Assembly (NCBI RefSeq): GCF_009363155.1
Contig: NZ_CP045302.1
Location: forward strand, 3,083,001-3,147,000
Reading direction: 5' to 3'
DNA length: 64,000 nt
Origin: Azotobacter salinestris
GTDB lineage: Bacteria; Pseudomonadota; Gammaproteobacteria; Pseudomonadales; Pseudomonadaceae
In this document: in pieces, positions 35,181-43,488 of the stretch
Position numbering within the stretch: position 1 is the first letter of the stretch
Layout of the letters: each line of letters opens with the position of its first letter
Position numbers and translations under genes: made by a program
The notes under the pieces: generated by a model
Databases searched by the model: none
The model's input: only the letters and a program-made list of their open reading frames with translations
What the model was told of the DNA's origin: nothing

Positions 35181-36041
35181 ATGGGAACCACAGCGCCCGT
35201 TCTGCTGATCGCCGGTTGCGGCGACGTCGGCAGCCGCCTCGGCGAGCGGCTGGCCGCCGCCGGCTGGCGCGTGCACGGCCTGCGTCGGCAGGTGGCGGCC
35301 CTGCCGCCGTCGATCCTGCCGCTGCATGGCGATCTCGAAAGCGCGCAGTGCCCTGCGCACTGGCCGCCGGGACGGATCGACTACCTGGTCTACAGCGCGG
35401 CGGCCAGCCGTCACGACGAGGCCGGCTACCGCGCCGCCTATGTCGACGGCCTGCGTCATGTGCTGGATTGGCTGGCCCAGCACGGCCAGCGGCCGCGGCG
35501 GCTGCTGTTCGTCTCCAGTACCGGGGTCTACGGCCAGCAGGACGGCGAGTGGGTCGACGAAAGCTCGCCGACCGAGCCTTCCGGCTTCTCCGGGCAGGTG
35601 CTGCTGGAGGCCGAGCGCCTGGCCCTGGGCTGCGGCCTGCCGGCTTGCGTGGTGCGTCTGGCCGGCATCTACGGACCCGGCCGCGAGTGGCTGCTCGGCC
35701 AGGTTCGCCGCGGCACCCGAGTCGATCCGACCCCGCCGCTCTATGGCAACCGCATCCACCGCGACGACGCCGCCGGGCTTCTCGCCTTCCTGCTCGAGGC
35801 CGATGCCCGCGGCGTTCCGCTGGCCGACTGCTATCTGGGCGTGGACGATGCGCCGGCGCCGCTGCACGAGGTAGTGGCCTGGCTGCGCGGGCGGCTGGGC
35901 GTGGTCGGCGAGAGTGCGGAGAGCATAGGCCGGCGCGGCGGCAGCAAGCGCTGCAGCAACGCCCGCGCCCGCGCCCTCGGCTGGGCGCCGCGCTATCCCG
36001 ACTACCGCGAGGGCTATGCGGCGCTGCTGGGCGAGGCCTGA
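35181..36041 (+). CDS. NAD(P)-dependent epimerase/dehydratase-family protein
   Basis: A 286-residue protein of the extended short-chain dehydrogenase fold. The nucleotide-binding start LLIAGCGDVGSRLGERLAAA has GCGDVG instead of the common GxTGxxG. FVSSTGVYGQQDGEW gives the Ser/Tyr motif, and VVRLAGIYGPGREWLLGQVR follows. The length and pattern match the YeeZ-like group. AAGAGGAG precedes the ATG at 35181. It is divergent from oxyR and convergent with the next gene, only one base away. The substrate is unknown. Confidence 0.85.
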   Translation: MGTTAPVLLIAGCGDVGSRLGERLAAAGWRVHGLRRQVAALPPSILPLHGDLESAQCPAHWPPGRIDYLVYSAAASRHDEAGYRAAYVDGLRHVLDWLAQHGQRPRRLLFVSSTGVYGQQDGEWVDESSPTEPSGFSGQVLLEAERLALGCGLPACVVRLAGIYGPGREWLLGQVRRGTRVDPTPPLYGNRIHRDDAAGLLAFLLEADARGVPLADCYLGVDDAPAPLHEVVAWLRGRLGVVGESAESIGRRGGSKRCSNARARALGWAPRYPDYREGYAALLGEA

Positions 36042-36042
36042 G

Positions 36043-36594
36043 TCAGCGCCACTCGCAGAAGCAGCCTTCGGCCAGGGTGCCGCCGGCCCGTACCGGGCGG
36101 CCCTCGAGCAGGGCATCGAGGATCGGCTCGACGAAGCTGTTGGCCGAGGTGCAGGTTGCCCCTTCGCTGTAGGGGCCGAAGTAGGCCAGGCGGCCCTGGC
36201 GGTCCCAGATCGCCAGCGCCGGGCTGGCCGGCAGCCCCTCGCTGCCGGGGAGTGCCGCCAGCGGCTGCAGCGCGGCCAGTGCCGGCGGCAGGCCGCCGCG
36301 GCTGCCCGGTCGCTGCACGGCATGGAAGGTCACGCCCTTGGGGCCGTAGCGCTCGACCAGTTCGGCCAGATGCTGCTGGTTGCCGACGTTGCAGGGGCAG
36401 GCCGGGTCGTGGAAATGCACCAGGCGGATCGGCCCGGGACCTGCCAGGCCGGACGGCAGGCGCAGGTCGGCGGCATCGAACAGCACGGTCCTCTGGTAGC
36501 GTCCGCGGTACCAGTCGTAGGCGGCAGCGAGGACGGCGAGGCCGAGAATGCCGAGCAGTATGGCGAGCAGGGTCTTGCGCTTCGGGGAGGGCAT
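36043..36594 (-). CDS. Membrane-anchored thioredoxin-like protein (DUF6436-type)
   Basis: A 183-residue protein with one N-terminal membrane anchor (LLAILLGILGLAVLAAAYDW) and a periplasmic thioredoxin-like domain. The segment RLVHFHDPACPCNVGNQQHL has a CPC instead of the usual CxxC; further cysteines lie in SEGATCTSANSF and in the tail EGCFCEWR. The family is, I believe, DUF6436, of unknown role. The CPC and the terminal CxC suggest thiol or metal chemistry in the periplasm. It converges with the epimerase gene. Confidence 0.7.
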   Translation of the reverse strand: MPSPKRKTLLAILLGILGLAVLAAAYDWYRGRYQRTVLFDAADLRLPSGLAGPGPIRLVHFHDPACPCNVGNQQHLAELVERYGPKGVTFHAVQRPGSRGGLPPALAALQPLAALPGSEGLPASPALAIWDRQGRLAYFGPYSEGATCTSANSFVEPILDALLEGRPVRAGGTLAEGCFCEWR

Positions 36595-36705
36595 GGCGTA
36601 AAGACGGGAAAAGGGTGCCCAAGCTTGCCATGCCGTGCCCGCCGGATGAAGGGTGCCGGCACGGCGAGCCGTCGGGCGTGGTTTCCTTCGCGGACGAGCC
36701 GTGCC

Positions 36706-37644
36706 ATGTCAGAGTCCTTCCAGCCCGATCTCCTGCGGCCCCTGCTGCAGCCCCTGGCCGCAGCCGGCGACGAGTCGCCGCAGATCCGGGCCTACCGCCG
36801 CTATTACGGGCTCGACCTGGGCGAGCGGCGGCCGGGTGTACGGGGCCGTCTCGGCTGTTTCAATGTCGGCCCCTACCGGGTCGTCGCCCAGGTCTGGTGG
36901 CCGGAGCGGCCGCGCGCGACGCTGCTGCTGCTGCACGGCTACTACGATCATATGGGGCTCTACCGGCACGTGCTCGACTGGGCGCTGGGCATGGGCTTCG
37001 CCGTGCTGTCCTGCGACCTGCCGGGGCACGGGCTGTCCAGCGGCGCGCCGGCCAGCATCGACGACTTCGCCGAATACCAGGCGGTGTTCCAGGGCCTGTT
37101 GGCCGAAGCCGCCGCGCTCGATCTGCCCAAGCCCTGGCACCTGTTCGGACAGAGCACCGGCGGCGCCATCCTGCTCGACTACCTGCTGACCGGCGCGCCG
37201 CGCCCGGAGCTGGGCGAGACCATCCTCTTCGCCCCCCTGGTGCGGCCGCGCAGCTGGGCCCTGTCGAAGCTCAGCTACCAGGCGCTCCGGCCGTTCGTCG
37301 CGTCGATTCCGCGGCGCTTCACCGACAACTCCGGCGATCCGGCCTTCCTCGAGTTCATCCAGCGCGATCCGTTGCAGGCGCGCATCCTGCCGACCGCCTG
37401 GGTTGGCGCACTGGCGCGCTGGATTCCGCGGATCGAGGGGGCCGAGCGTAGCGAGCGCAGTCCGCTGATCATCCAGGGCGATGCCGACCTGACCGTCGAC
37501 TGGCGGCACAACCTGAACGTTCTGCAGGGCAAGTTCCGCGATCCGCAGCTCCTGATGCTGCCGAGTGCGCGCCATCATCTGGCCAACGAGCGCGAGGCGC
37601 TGCGCGAGCGCTACTTCGACTTCCTGCGCGAGCGGTTGGGTTGA
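36706..37644 (+). CDS. Alpha/beta hydrolase (lysophospholipase-like)
   Basis: A 312-residue hydrolase. LLLLHGYYDHMGLYRHVLDW gives the oxyanion loop, VLSCDLPGHGLSSGAP the lysophospholipase-like PGHG.S block, and HLFGQSTGGAILLDYLL the nucleophile Ser in GQSTG. The acid and base are likely in IQGDADLTVDW and the ARHHLANE segment. It has no signal peptide, so it is cytosolic. It resembles monoacylglycerol lipase and PldB-type enzymes; the natural substrate is unknown. It converges with the DUF2059 gene with one base between. Confidence 0.85.
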   Translation: MSESFQPDLLRPLLQPLAAAGDESPQIRAYRRYYGLDLGERRPGVRGRLGCFNVGPYRVVAQVWWPERPRATLLLLHGYYDHMGLYRHVLDWALGMGFAVLSCDLPGHGLSSGAPASIDDFAEYQAVFQGLLAEAAALDLPKPWHLFGQSTGGAILLDYLLTGAPRPELGETILFAPLVRPRSWALSKLSYQALRPFVASIPRRFTDNSGDPAFLEFIQRDPLQARILPTAWVGALARWIPRIEGAERSERSPLIIQGDADLTVDWRHNLNVLQGKFRDPQLLMLPSARHHLANEREALRERYFDFLRERLG

Positions 37645-37645
37645 C

Positions 37646-38386
37646 TCACTGCTGGCCGACCGCCAGGCCGGCGCGCAGGGCAGCCAGGGCGGCCTGGTAG
37701 TAGGCCTGGCCGGCGGGGGACTGGGCGAAGTCGACGAACTCCTCCAGCTCCGGGTCGGACAGGTCCCGGTAGACATACATCAGGGTGTTGTCGAGATCCT
37801 GCTCGATCTCCGTGCGGATGCGCTGGCGCTGGTTGTCGAGCATGCCGAGGGTCTGGCCGCCGCCGAACAGGCCGAAGCCGGGCACCATCTGGCTGAGGCT
37901 GTCGGCGGCCACGCCGGCCAGCGCCAGGCTGAGTTCGGCACCAGCCTCGCCGGCCGGGATGGCCTGCGCCAGATGGCGAATCAGCAGGCGCCGGGTGGCG
38001 TCGGCCTGCATGCGCGGCAGGCCGTTGGCATGCCTGGCCAACTGGTCGCTGCGGGTGGCGGCCAGTTCGGCGGCGACGATCTTGCGGCCCAGCGGACTCT
38101 CGAAGAAGGTCAGCGCCGGCCCCGGCTGGGGCAGGTGGGCGCGCAGCGCCGCCAGGGCGCGACGGTCCATGGCCTGGGGGGAGAAGCGCCGGTTGCTGTT
38201 GTCGACCAGGGTCTGGTAGATCGCCGGCGGCAGGTTGGCCCGGTAGCGTTGCTGGGCGGCGGCGAGGGCGGCGTGGAAGTGCTCGCGCTGCTCTGGCCAG
38301 CCTCCGCTCCGGTAGAGCTGCAGGTAGTCGTCGGCAAAGCCGGGCAGGCTGAGCAGGGCGAGGACGAGGAAGGCGAGGGCGCGCAT
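37646..38386 (-). CDS. DUF2059 domain secreted protein
   Basis: A 246-residue exported protein with signal peptide MRALAFLVLALLSLPGFA. The helical mature domain contains YVYRDLSDPELEEFVDFAQS and PAGQAYYQAALAAL, the DUF2059 hallmark that normally reads YR.ls..El..li.Fy.Sp.G. The function is unknown. Nothing in the neighbourhood points to one; the gene stands alone between a convergent hydrolase and the RTX gene. Confidence 0.8.
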   Translation of the reverse strand: MRALAFLVLALLSLPGFADDYLQLYRSGGWPEQREHFHAALAAAQQRYRANLPPAIYQTLVDNSNRRFSPQAMDRRALAALRAHLPQPGPALTFFESPLGRKIVAAELAATRSDQLARHANGLPRMQADATRRLLIRHLAQAIPAGEAGAELSLALAGVAADSLSQMVPGFGLFGGGQTLGMLDNQRQRIRTEIEQDLDNTLMYVYRDLSDPELEEFVDFAQSPAGQAYYQAALAALRAGLAVGQQ

Positions 38387-38701
38387 GGGGTCTCCGGTCG
38401 TTCGAGGCGCTATTGTCGACGGCCCCGCGCGCAAAAGTCGAGGGCCGCACCGGCATGGAGACGGGGGCCGGGAGCCTCCAGAGACTTCGTCATGGCGAAC
38501 CAATGCCGTTTGGCGCTGCCTGAGCTTGGCAGGTGCGTAGGCTGCCGCTCTGCCGGCGCATCCGCTACGCGCGGTGGGCTCCATCTCGCCTGCCCCGGGC
38601 TGGTCCAGGCGCCCGTCGCCCGGGGTCTTGTGCGAAGGCTTCGCCAGAGGCTGCAAACCGCCCGATGACAACAACACGGGACAACCCGAAAGGATCGTTG
38701 A
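38387..38701 (+). other. Intergenic region upstream of the RTX/delta-60 gene
   Basis: No convincing gene in 315 bases. It is GC-rich with several short inverted repeats. It ends with AAAGGA about eight bases before the ATG of the downstream gene. A segment near 38500-38540 (TTTGGCG next to TGCC and GGCA pairs) faintly resembles the hairpin repeat found at 41544 and 63785, but the match is too weak to call. No promoter was identified with confidence. Confidence 0.35.
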
Positions 38702-41314
38702 ATGGAAGCATCGACAGCGAGCACCGGTAAGCTGCTCATGGATATGGTCGGAGGGCACGATTACGGCTATGGCCTGGCTCTGCAATCCGATGGCAGGATT
38801 CTGATAGGCGGTCAGGGCTCATCGAACTTCGGCGTGCTCCGGTTGAGCTCCGACGGTATCCTCGACACCGGCTTCAGCGGCGATGGCAAGGCCACCTTCG
38901 ATATCGCCGGCGACTACGATTACGGCCGAAGCCTGGCCGTGCAGCCCGACGGCAGAATCCTGCTGGCGGGATACAGCTTCAACCCCGGCACTGGCAATCA
39001 CGATTTCAGCGCGATCCGGCTGAACGCCAACGGCTCCCGCGATACCAGCTTCAGCGGCGACGGCAGGTTTATCTTCGACAGCGGCGACGATTACGGCTAT
39101 GACCTGGCCGTGCAGGCCGATGGCAGGATCCTGCTGGGCGGCAGCATCGATGGCGACTTCGGCGCGATCCGGCTGAATGCCGACGGCAGCCTCGATACTG
39201 GCCTCGGCAGCGCCGGCATGGTTGCCTTCGATATTGCGGGCGACTCCGATTATGTTCATAGCCTGGCCGTGCAGCCGGACGGCAAGATCCTGCTGGGGGG
39301 ATTCAGCTTCAACCCCGGCAACGGGACTTACGATTTCAGCGTGGTCCGGCTGAACGCCGACGGTACTCTCGACACCGGCTTCGGCAGCGGTGGCACGGCC
39401 ATCTTCGATGGGGGCGGCAATGGCGACGATCATGCTTATGGCCTGAGCGTGCAGGCCGACGGCAAGATCCTGCTGGGCGGCAGCATCAATGACGACTTCG
39501 GCGTGATCCGCCTGAACGCCGACGGCAGCCTCGATACCGGCTTCGGCAGCGGCGGCAAGGCCGTCCTCGATATCGCTGGAAGCGACGACCAAGGCTACAG
39601 CCTGAGCGTGCAGCCCGACGGCAGGATCCTGCTGGCGGGATCCAGCTTCAACCCCGCCAACGGGACTTACGATTTCAGCGCGCTCCGGTTGAACGCCGAT
39701 GGCAGCCTCGACACCGGCTTCGGCAGCGACGGCAAGGTCGTCTTCGATATCGCAGGTAGCTATGACGAGGGCCAAAGTCTGGCCGTGCAGCCCGATGGCA
39801 GGATCCTGATCTCGGGCTCCAGCTACAACCTCGATACCCGCAGGTACGACATCGGTGCGATCCGGCTGAACGCCGACGGCTCGCTCGACACGACTTTCGG
39901 GGTGCCGGACGAGGAGGCCGTGACTCTCGAGGGCAGCGACGGCGACGACCTGCTGATCGGCAGCGACGGGCGCGACTCGATCCTCGGCAAGGACGGCAAC
40001 GATGTCCTCGACGGCGGCGCCGGGCGCGACAGCCTGAGCGGCGGCACGGGCGCCGACCTGTTCCGCGTCTCGAGCCGCGATCATAGCTACCGCACCGCCA
40101 GCGAGGGCTCAACCGACCGCATCCTCGACTTCGATCCCGGCGAGGACCGCATCGACCTCTCGGCGCTCGGCTTCACCGGGCTGGGCGACGGCCACGACGG
40201 CACCCTGGCGGTGCAGGTGAACGACGCCGGCACGCGCACCTACCTCAAGAGCTTCGAGGCGGATGCCGAGGGGCGGCGCTTCGAGATTTCGCTGAAGGGC
40301 AATCTTGCCGGCCAGCTCGACAGCGGCAACCTGATCTTCGCGCCGCTCGTCCTCGAAGGCACTGCGGCCGACGACAGACTGACCGGTAGCCCGCTGGCGG
40401 AAATTCTCACCGGCGGGGACGGCGACGACCGCCTGCATGGCGCCGGCGGCGACGACCTGCTCGACGGCGGCGCCGGGCGCGACCGGCTGATCGGCGGCAG
40501 CGGCGCCGACCTGTTCCGCGTCTCGGCCCGCGAGGACAGTTACCGCACCGACAGCGAGAGCTTCGCCGACCGGATCCTCGACTTCGATCCCGGCGAGGAC
40601 CAGCTCGACCTCTCGGCGCTGGGCTTCGTCGGGCTGGGCGACGGCCGCGACGGCACCCTGGCCGTGCGGGTGAACGAGGCCGGCACGCGGACCTATCTGA
40701 AAAGTTTCGAGGCGGATGCCGAAGGGCGGCGCTTCGAGCTCGTCCTGGAAGGCGACCTCGCCGGCCGGCTCGACAGCGGCAATCTGCTCTTCGTCCCGGT
40801 GGCCCTCGCGGGCGGTGCGGCCGGCGACCGCCTGATCGGCCGCGCAGCGGCGGAAAGCCTCGCCGGCGGGGCCGGAGACGACTACCTGCATGGCGGTGCC
40901 GGCGGCGACAGCCTCGACGGCGGCCTCGGGCGCGACACCCTGGCCGGCGGCAGCGGTGCCGACCTGTTCCGCTTTTCGAGCCGCGAGGACAGCCACCGCA
41001 CCGATGGCGCGGGCTCAAGCGACCTGATCCTCGACTTCGAGGCCGGCGAGGACCGCATCGACCTCTCGGCGCTCGGCTTCACCGGCCTGGGCGACGGCCA
41101 CGGCGGCACCCTGGCGGTGCGGGTGAACGACGCCGGCACGCGCACCTACCTCAAGAGCTTCGAGGCGGATGCCGAGGGACGGCGTTTCGAACTCGTCCTG
41201 AAGGGCGACTACGGCGACCGGCTCTCCACCGACGACTTTCTCTTCGCCACAGCAGCCGACCCGACCGGCCAGCTCCTGATCGTCGGCATCCCGCAGATCG
41301 AGCCGGCGGGTTGA
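38702..41314 (+). CDS. Secreted mosaic protein: seven delta-60 repeats plus three AlgE-type RTX (R) modules
   Basis: An 870-residue protein without signal peptide. Residues about 15-405 hold seven delta-60 repeats, each with the pattern SLAVQPDGRILL..., IRLNADGSLDT.FG, which should fold as a seven-bladed propeller. Residues about 406-548, 549-700 and 701-858 are three RTX modules. Each opens with GxxGxDxLxG nonapeptides (DGNDVLDGGAGRDSLSGGTG) and ends with ALGFTGLGDG and RTYLKSFEADAEGRRFE, the pattern of the R-modules of Azotobacter AlgE epimerases. Such modules bind calcium and guide type I secretion, so export is expected. The catalytic A-module of the epimerases is absent. No ABC exporter gene lies nearby, so it would use one encoded elsewhere. 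Modules 1 and 3 share about 55 identical bases, a sign of recent duplication or gene conversion. The function is unknown; adhesion or alginate binding is possible. Confidence 0.9.
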   Translation: MEASTASTGKLLMDMVGGHDYGYGLALQSDGRILIGGQGSSNFGVLRLSSDGILDTGFSGDGKATFDIAGDYDYGRSLAVQPDGRILLAGYSFNPGTGNHDFSAIRLNANGSRDTSFSGDGRFIFDSGDDYGYDLAVQADGRILLGGSIDGDFGAIRLNADGSLDTGLGSAGMVAFDIAGDSDYVHSLAVQPDGKILLGGFSFNPGNGTYDFSVVRLNADGTLDTGFGSGGTAIFDGGGNGDDHAYGLSVQADGKILLGGSINDDFGVIRLNADGSLDTGFGSGGKAVLDIAGSDDQGYSLSVQPDGRILLAGSSFNPANGTYDFSALRLNADGSLDTGFGSDGKVVFDIAGSYDEGQSLAVQPDGRILISGSSYNLDTRRYDIGAIRLNADGSLDTTFGVPDEEAVTLEGSDGDDLLIGSDGRDSILGKDGNDVLDGGAGRDSLSGGTGADLFRVSSRDHSYRTASEGSTDRILDFDPGEDRIDLSALGFTGLGDGHDGTLAVQVNDAGTRTYLKSFEADAEGRRFEISLKGNLAGQLDSGNLIFAPLVLEGTAADDRLTGSPLAEILTGGDGDDRLHGAGGDDLLDGGAGRDRLIGGSGADLFRVSAREDSYRTDSESFADRILDFDPGEDQLDLSALGFVGLGDGRDGTLAVRVNEAGTRTYLKSFEADAEGRRFELVLEGDLAGRLDSGNLLFVPVALAGGAAGDRLIGRAAAESLAGGAGDDYLHGGAGGDSLDGGLGRDTLAGGSGADLFRFSSREDSHRTDGAGSSDLILDFEAGEDRIDLSALGFTGLGDGHGGTLAVRVNDAGTRTYLKSFEADAEGRRFELVLKGDYGDRLSTDDFLFATAADPTGQLLIVGIPQIEPAG

Positions 41315-41635
41315 GAAAACCCGGGGCGCGGCTCGCTGGATGAGAGCCTCGCCCTGCCGGGAGAATCCGGTCCCGGGATAACGCCCGGCCGGCATCTCTG
41401 CTTGTACCGCCTTGCCGCCTGCGCACTCGCTGCCTGGCGCTTCATCCGGCAGGCGTTCTCAGTCCATGAGCGCATCGTTTCGATGCCATCCTTGCTCGTC
41501 CATGCATTCCGCTCGACGTTTGGGAGGGCGCGACAAGGGCCTGTTCGGCACGGCAGCGTGGCTCGCGCCGAAACGCCAACGGATCCCTGCTTCAGGACAT
41601 GTCGACGGTCTACTCCAAAATGTCGCCAGAATCTA
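41315..41635. other. Intergenic region after the RTX gene, with a hairpin repeat and the left IS630 target
   Basis: No gene seen. The stretch 41544-41575 is the reverse complement of a hairpin sequence that recurs at 63785-63816 (26 of 32 bases identical, with compensatory changes in the stem). The region ends in TA at 41634-41635, the target of the IS630-family element. No clear terminator for the RTX gene was found. Confidence 0.5.
41544..41575 (-). repeat. Dispersed hairpin repeat, copy 1
   Basis: On the minus strand it begins CGTTTCGGCGCGAGCCACGC and ends TGCCGTGCCGAA. TTTCGGCG pairs with TGCCGAA. Copy 2 at 63785-63816 has T-A in place of one C-G pair and G-C in place of one G-T pair, so the stem is kept while the bases change. 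This argues for a conserved structured element and not for a chance match. Confidence 0.6.
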
Positions 41636-42818
41636 GTGTGGTGAATCACAACTACTCAGGATAAGACTTGTCTACCGCGGAGCTGGCAGAGTTTTTTCGG
41701 AGGGCATGCGATGAAAACAGGCCGCCCAGCCGTTCGGATCGAACTGACCGAACACGAGCATGCCGAACTCACCCGCCGCCGAGCCAGGCACAAGGGGCCT
41801 GCCGATATGCAGCTGCGCGCCGAGATCATTCTGTCCTGCGCTCGAGGCGAGTCCGGCTCTTCCATTGCTCGACGGCTCGGCATTACGGCGCAAACCGTTT
41901 CGAGGTGGCGCCTTCGCTTCGCCCGTTTGGGCCTGCAAGGCCTCAATGACGAGCCGCGCTCAGGCCGCCCACGCAGCATCAGTGATGAAAAGGTCCAGGA
42001 AGTGGTCGACCGGGTGCGGCAGACCCGGCCCGACGATGCCAGCCATTGGAGCTCGCGCCGGATGAGCAAGGCCACCCATATTTCACCGGCGAGCGTACAG
42101 CGTATCTGGCGAGCCTTCGGGCTCAAGCCTCACCTGGAGCACACCTTCAAGCTGTCCACCGATCCTGCCTTTGTCGACAAGGTGCAGGATATCGTAGGGC
42201 TCTACCTGAATCCGCCGGATAAAGCGCTGGTACTGTGCGTCGATGAGAAAAGCCAGATCCAGGCGCTCAATCGAACACAGCCGGGGCTGCCGCTGGAGCC
42301 TGGGTATCCGGCGACCCGTACCCATGATTATCAGCGCCATGGCACGACGTCCTTGTTTGCCGCCCTGGATGTGGCCACCGGCGAGGTGATCGGACGTCTC
42401 AAGCGCCGTCACCGCAGCGCAGAATTCCTGGAGTTTCTCAGGGCCATCGAGGAAACGGTCGAGAGCGACAAGGCCATACACCTGATCATGGATAACTATG
42501 CCGTGCACAAGACCGACAAGGTGCGTGCCTGGCTTGTCGCACACCCGCGTTATCACGTGCATTTCACCCCGACGTCTGCGTCATGGCTGAATCTGGTGGA
42601 GCGCTTTTTCTCGATGCTCACCCAGAAGTGGATAAAGCGCCAGGCCCATACCAGCGTGAAGGATCTCGAGCAGTCCATCGAGTATTACCTGGCGACCTAC
42701 AACCAGAATCCAAGGCCCTTCCGCTGGCGTAAGGGAGCAGGTGAAATCCTGGCCTCTGTCGGCAGGGCTGCTCGAGCCTTGCAAAGAAATAATGAAGCGA
42801 ACTTGTGATTCACCACAC
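41636..42818 (+). mobile_element. IS630-family insertion sequence, 1183 bp, TA duplication
   Basis: Perfect 16-bp terminal inverted repeats GTGTGGTGAATCACAA (41636-41651) and TTGTGATTCACCACAC (42803-42818) are flanked by the TA dinucleotide duplicated on insertion (41634-41635 and 42819-42820). One transposase gene fills the element, and its stop codon lies inside the right repeat. Intact ends and frame suggest a recent, possibly active copy. It sits 11 bases before the start of the 2OG oxygenase gene. Confidence 0.95.
41711..42808 (+). CDS. IS630-family DDE transposase
   Basis: A 365-residue transposase. The N-terminal helix-turn-helix ([21 protein letters not shown]) is followed by a DDE domain with [16 protein letters not shown] (first D), [18 protein letters not shown] (second D, N-Y-x-x-H context) and [19 protein letters not shown] (E), the typical IS630 blocks. 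GGAGG precedes the ATG. Length and motifs are complete. The stop overlaps the right inverted repeat of the element. Confidence 0.96.
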   Translation: MKTGRPAVRIELTEHEHAELTRRRARHKGPADMQLRAEIILSCARGESGSSIARRLGITAQTVSRWRLRFARLGLQGLNDEPRSGRPRSISDEKVQEVVDRVRQTRPDDASHWSSRRMSKATHISPASVQRIWRAFGLKPHLEHTFKLSTDPAFVDKVQDIVGLYLNPPDKALVLCVDEKSQIQALNRTQPGLPLEPGYPATRTHDYQRHGTTSLFAALDVATGEVIGRLKRRHRSAEFLEFLRAIEETVESDKAIHLIMDNYAVHKTDKVRAWLVAHPRYHVHFTPTSASWLNLVERFFSMLTQKWIKRQAHTSVKDLEQSIEYYLATYNQNPRPFRWRKGAGEILASVGRAARALQRNNEANL

Positions 42819-42824
42819 TAGAAT
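42819..42824 (+). promoter_or_regulatory. Possible -10 element (TAGAAT) of the 2OG oxygenase gene, at the IS junction
   Basis: TAGAAT followed by ACCCGCC and the ATG at 42832 has the form of a -10 box of a leaderless or very short-leader transcript, and there is no ribosome site before the ATG. The first two bases are the duplicated TA of the IS630 insertion, so the insertion would have moved any native -35 away by 1183 bp. The reading as a promoter is inference. Confidence 0.35.
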
Positions 42825-42831
42825 ACCCGCC

Positions 42832-43455
42832 ATGCATACCTCTCCCGATCATCCCCTGCTGCTGCGCATCGTCGACGACCTGGCCGGTCCCGGCTGGTCG
42901 CAGCAGAGCATCTTCCTGCCTCCGGCGCTGACCGCCGAACTGGCGGCGGAGTGCCGCGCGCGGGCCGCCGCCGGCGAACTGACCCCCGCCGCCATCGGCC
43001 GCGGCAGCCAGCAGCTGGTGCAGGAGGGTGTGCGCGGCGACTACACCGCCTGGCTGGAGCCCGGCCAGTGCGCGCCGGGCGATGCCTGGCTGGTGCTGAT
43101 GGAGTCCCTGCGCCAGAGCCTCAACCGCGAGCTGTTCCTCGGTCTGGAGGAGCTCGAATGCCATTTCGCCCTCTATCCGCCGGGCGCCTTCTACCAGCGT
43201 CACCTCGACCGCTTCCGCGACGACGACAGCCGCACGGTGACCGTGGTGCTCTACCTCAACGCGGCCTGGCAGCCCGGCGAGGGGGGCGAACTGCGCCTGT
43301 ACCTGCCCAATGGCCGGACGCACGACGTGATGCCACAGGGCGGCACCCTGGCCTGTTTCATGTCGGCGGATTTCCCCCACGAAGTGCTGCCGGCGTCCCG
43401 CGAACGGCTGTCGCTGACCGGCTGGTTCCGCCGGCGCGCCGACAACCCCCTGTAG
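42832..43455 (+). CDS. 2-oxoglutarate/Fe(II)-dependent oxygenase (prolyl 4-hydroxylase-like)
   Basis: A 207-residue oxygenase. The iron ligands are in FYQRHLDRFRDDDSRTVTVV (H and D of HxD) and in SADFPHEVLPA (distal H), and the 2-oxoglutarate-binding arginine is in SRERLSLTGWF. YLNAAWQPGEGGELRLY is the usual strand pair. This is the small SM-20-related protein group common in Pseudomonas. Substrates in the family are proteins; the one here is unknown. The IS630 element lies directly upstream and may alter expression. Confidence 0.88.
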   Translation: MHTSPDHPLLLRIVDDLAGPGWSQQSIFLPPALTAELAAECRARAAAGELTPAAIGRGSQQLVQEGVRGDYTAWLEPGQCAPGDAWLVLMESLRQSLNRELFLGLEELECHFALYPPGAFYQRHLDRFRDDDSRTVTVVLYLNAAWQPGEGGELRLYLPNGRTHDVMPQGGTLACFMSADFPHEVLPASRERLSLTGWFRRRADNPL

Positions 43456-43488
43456 GCGCGGTCCGTGCCGGCCCGGCAGAGTGCCGAG

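Noticed and set aside
38756-39908. Regular direct repeats that at first sight suggest a CRISPR or VNTR array.
   Set aside because: The periodicity is in codons of one open frame (delta-60 protein repeats), with variable length and no constant spacer structure.
38702-41314. Annotation as a mannuronan C-5 epimerase (AlgE).
   Set aside because: Only the R-modules resemble AlgE; there is no parallel beta-helix A-module and no catalytic YG.DPH-type motif.
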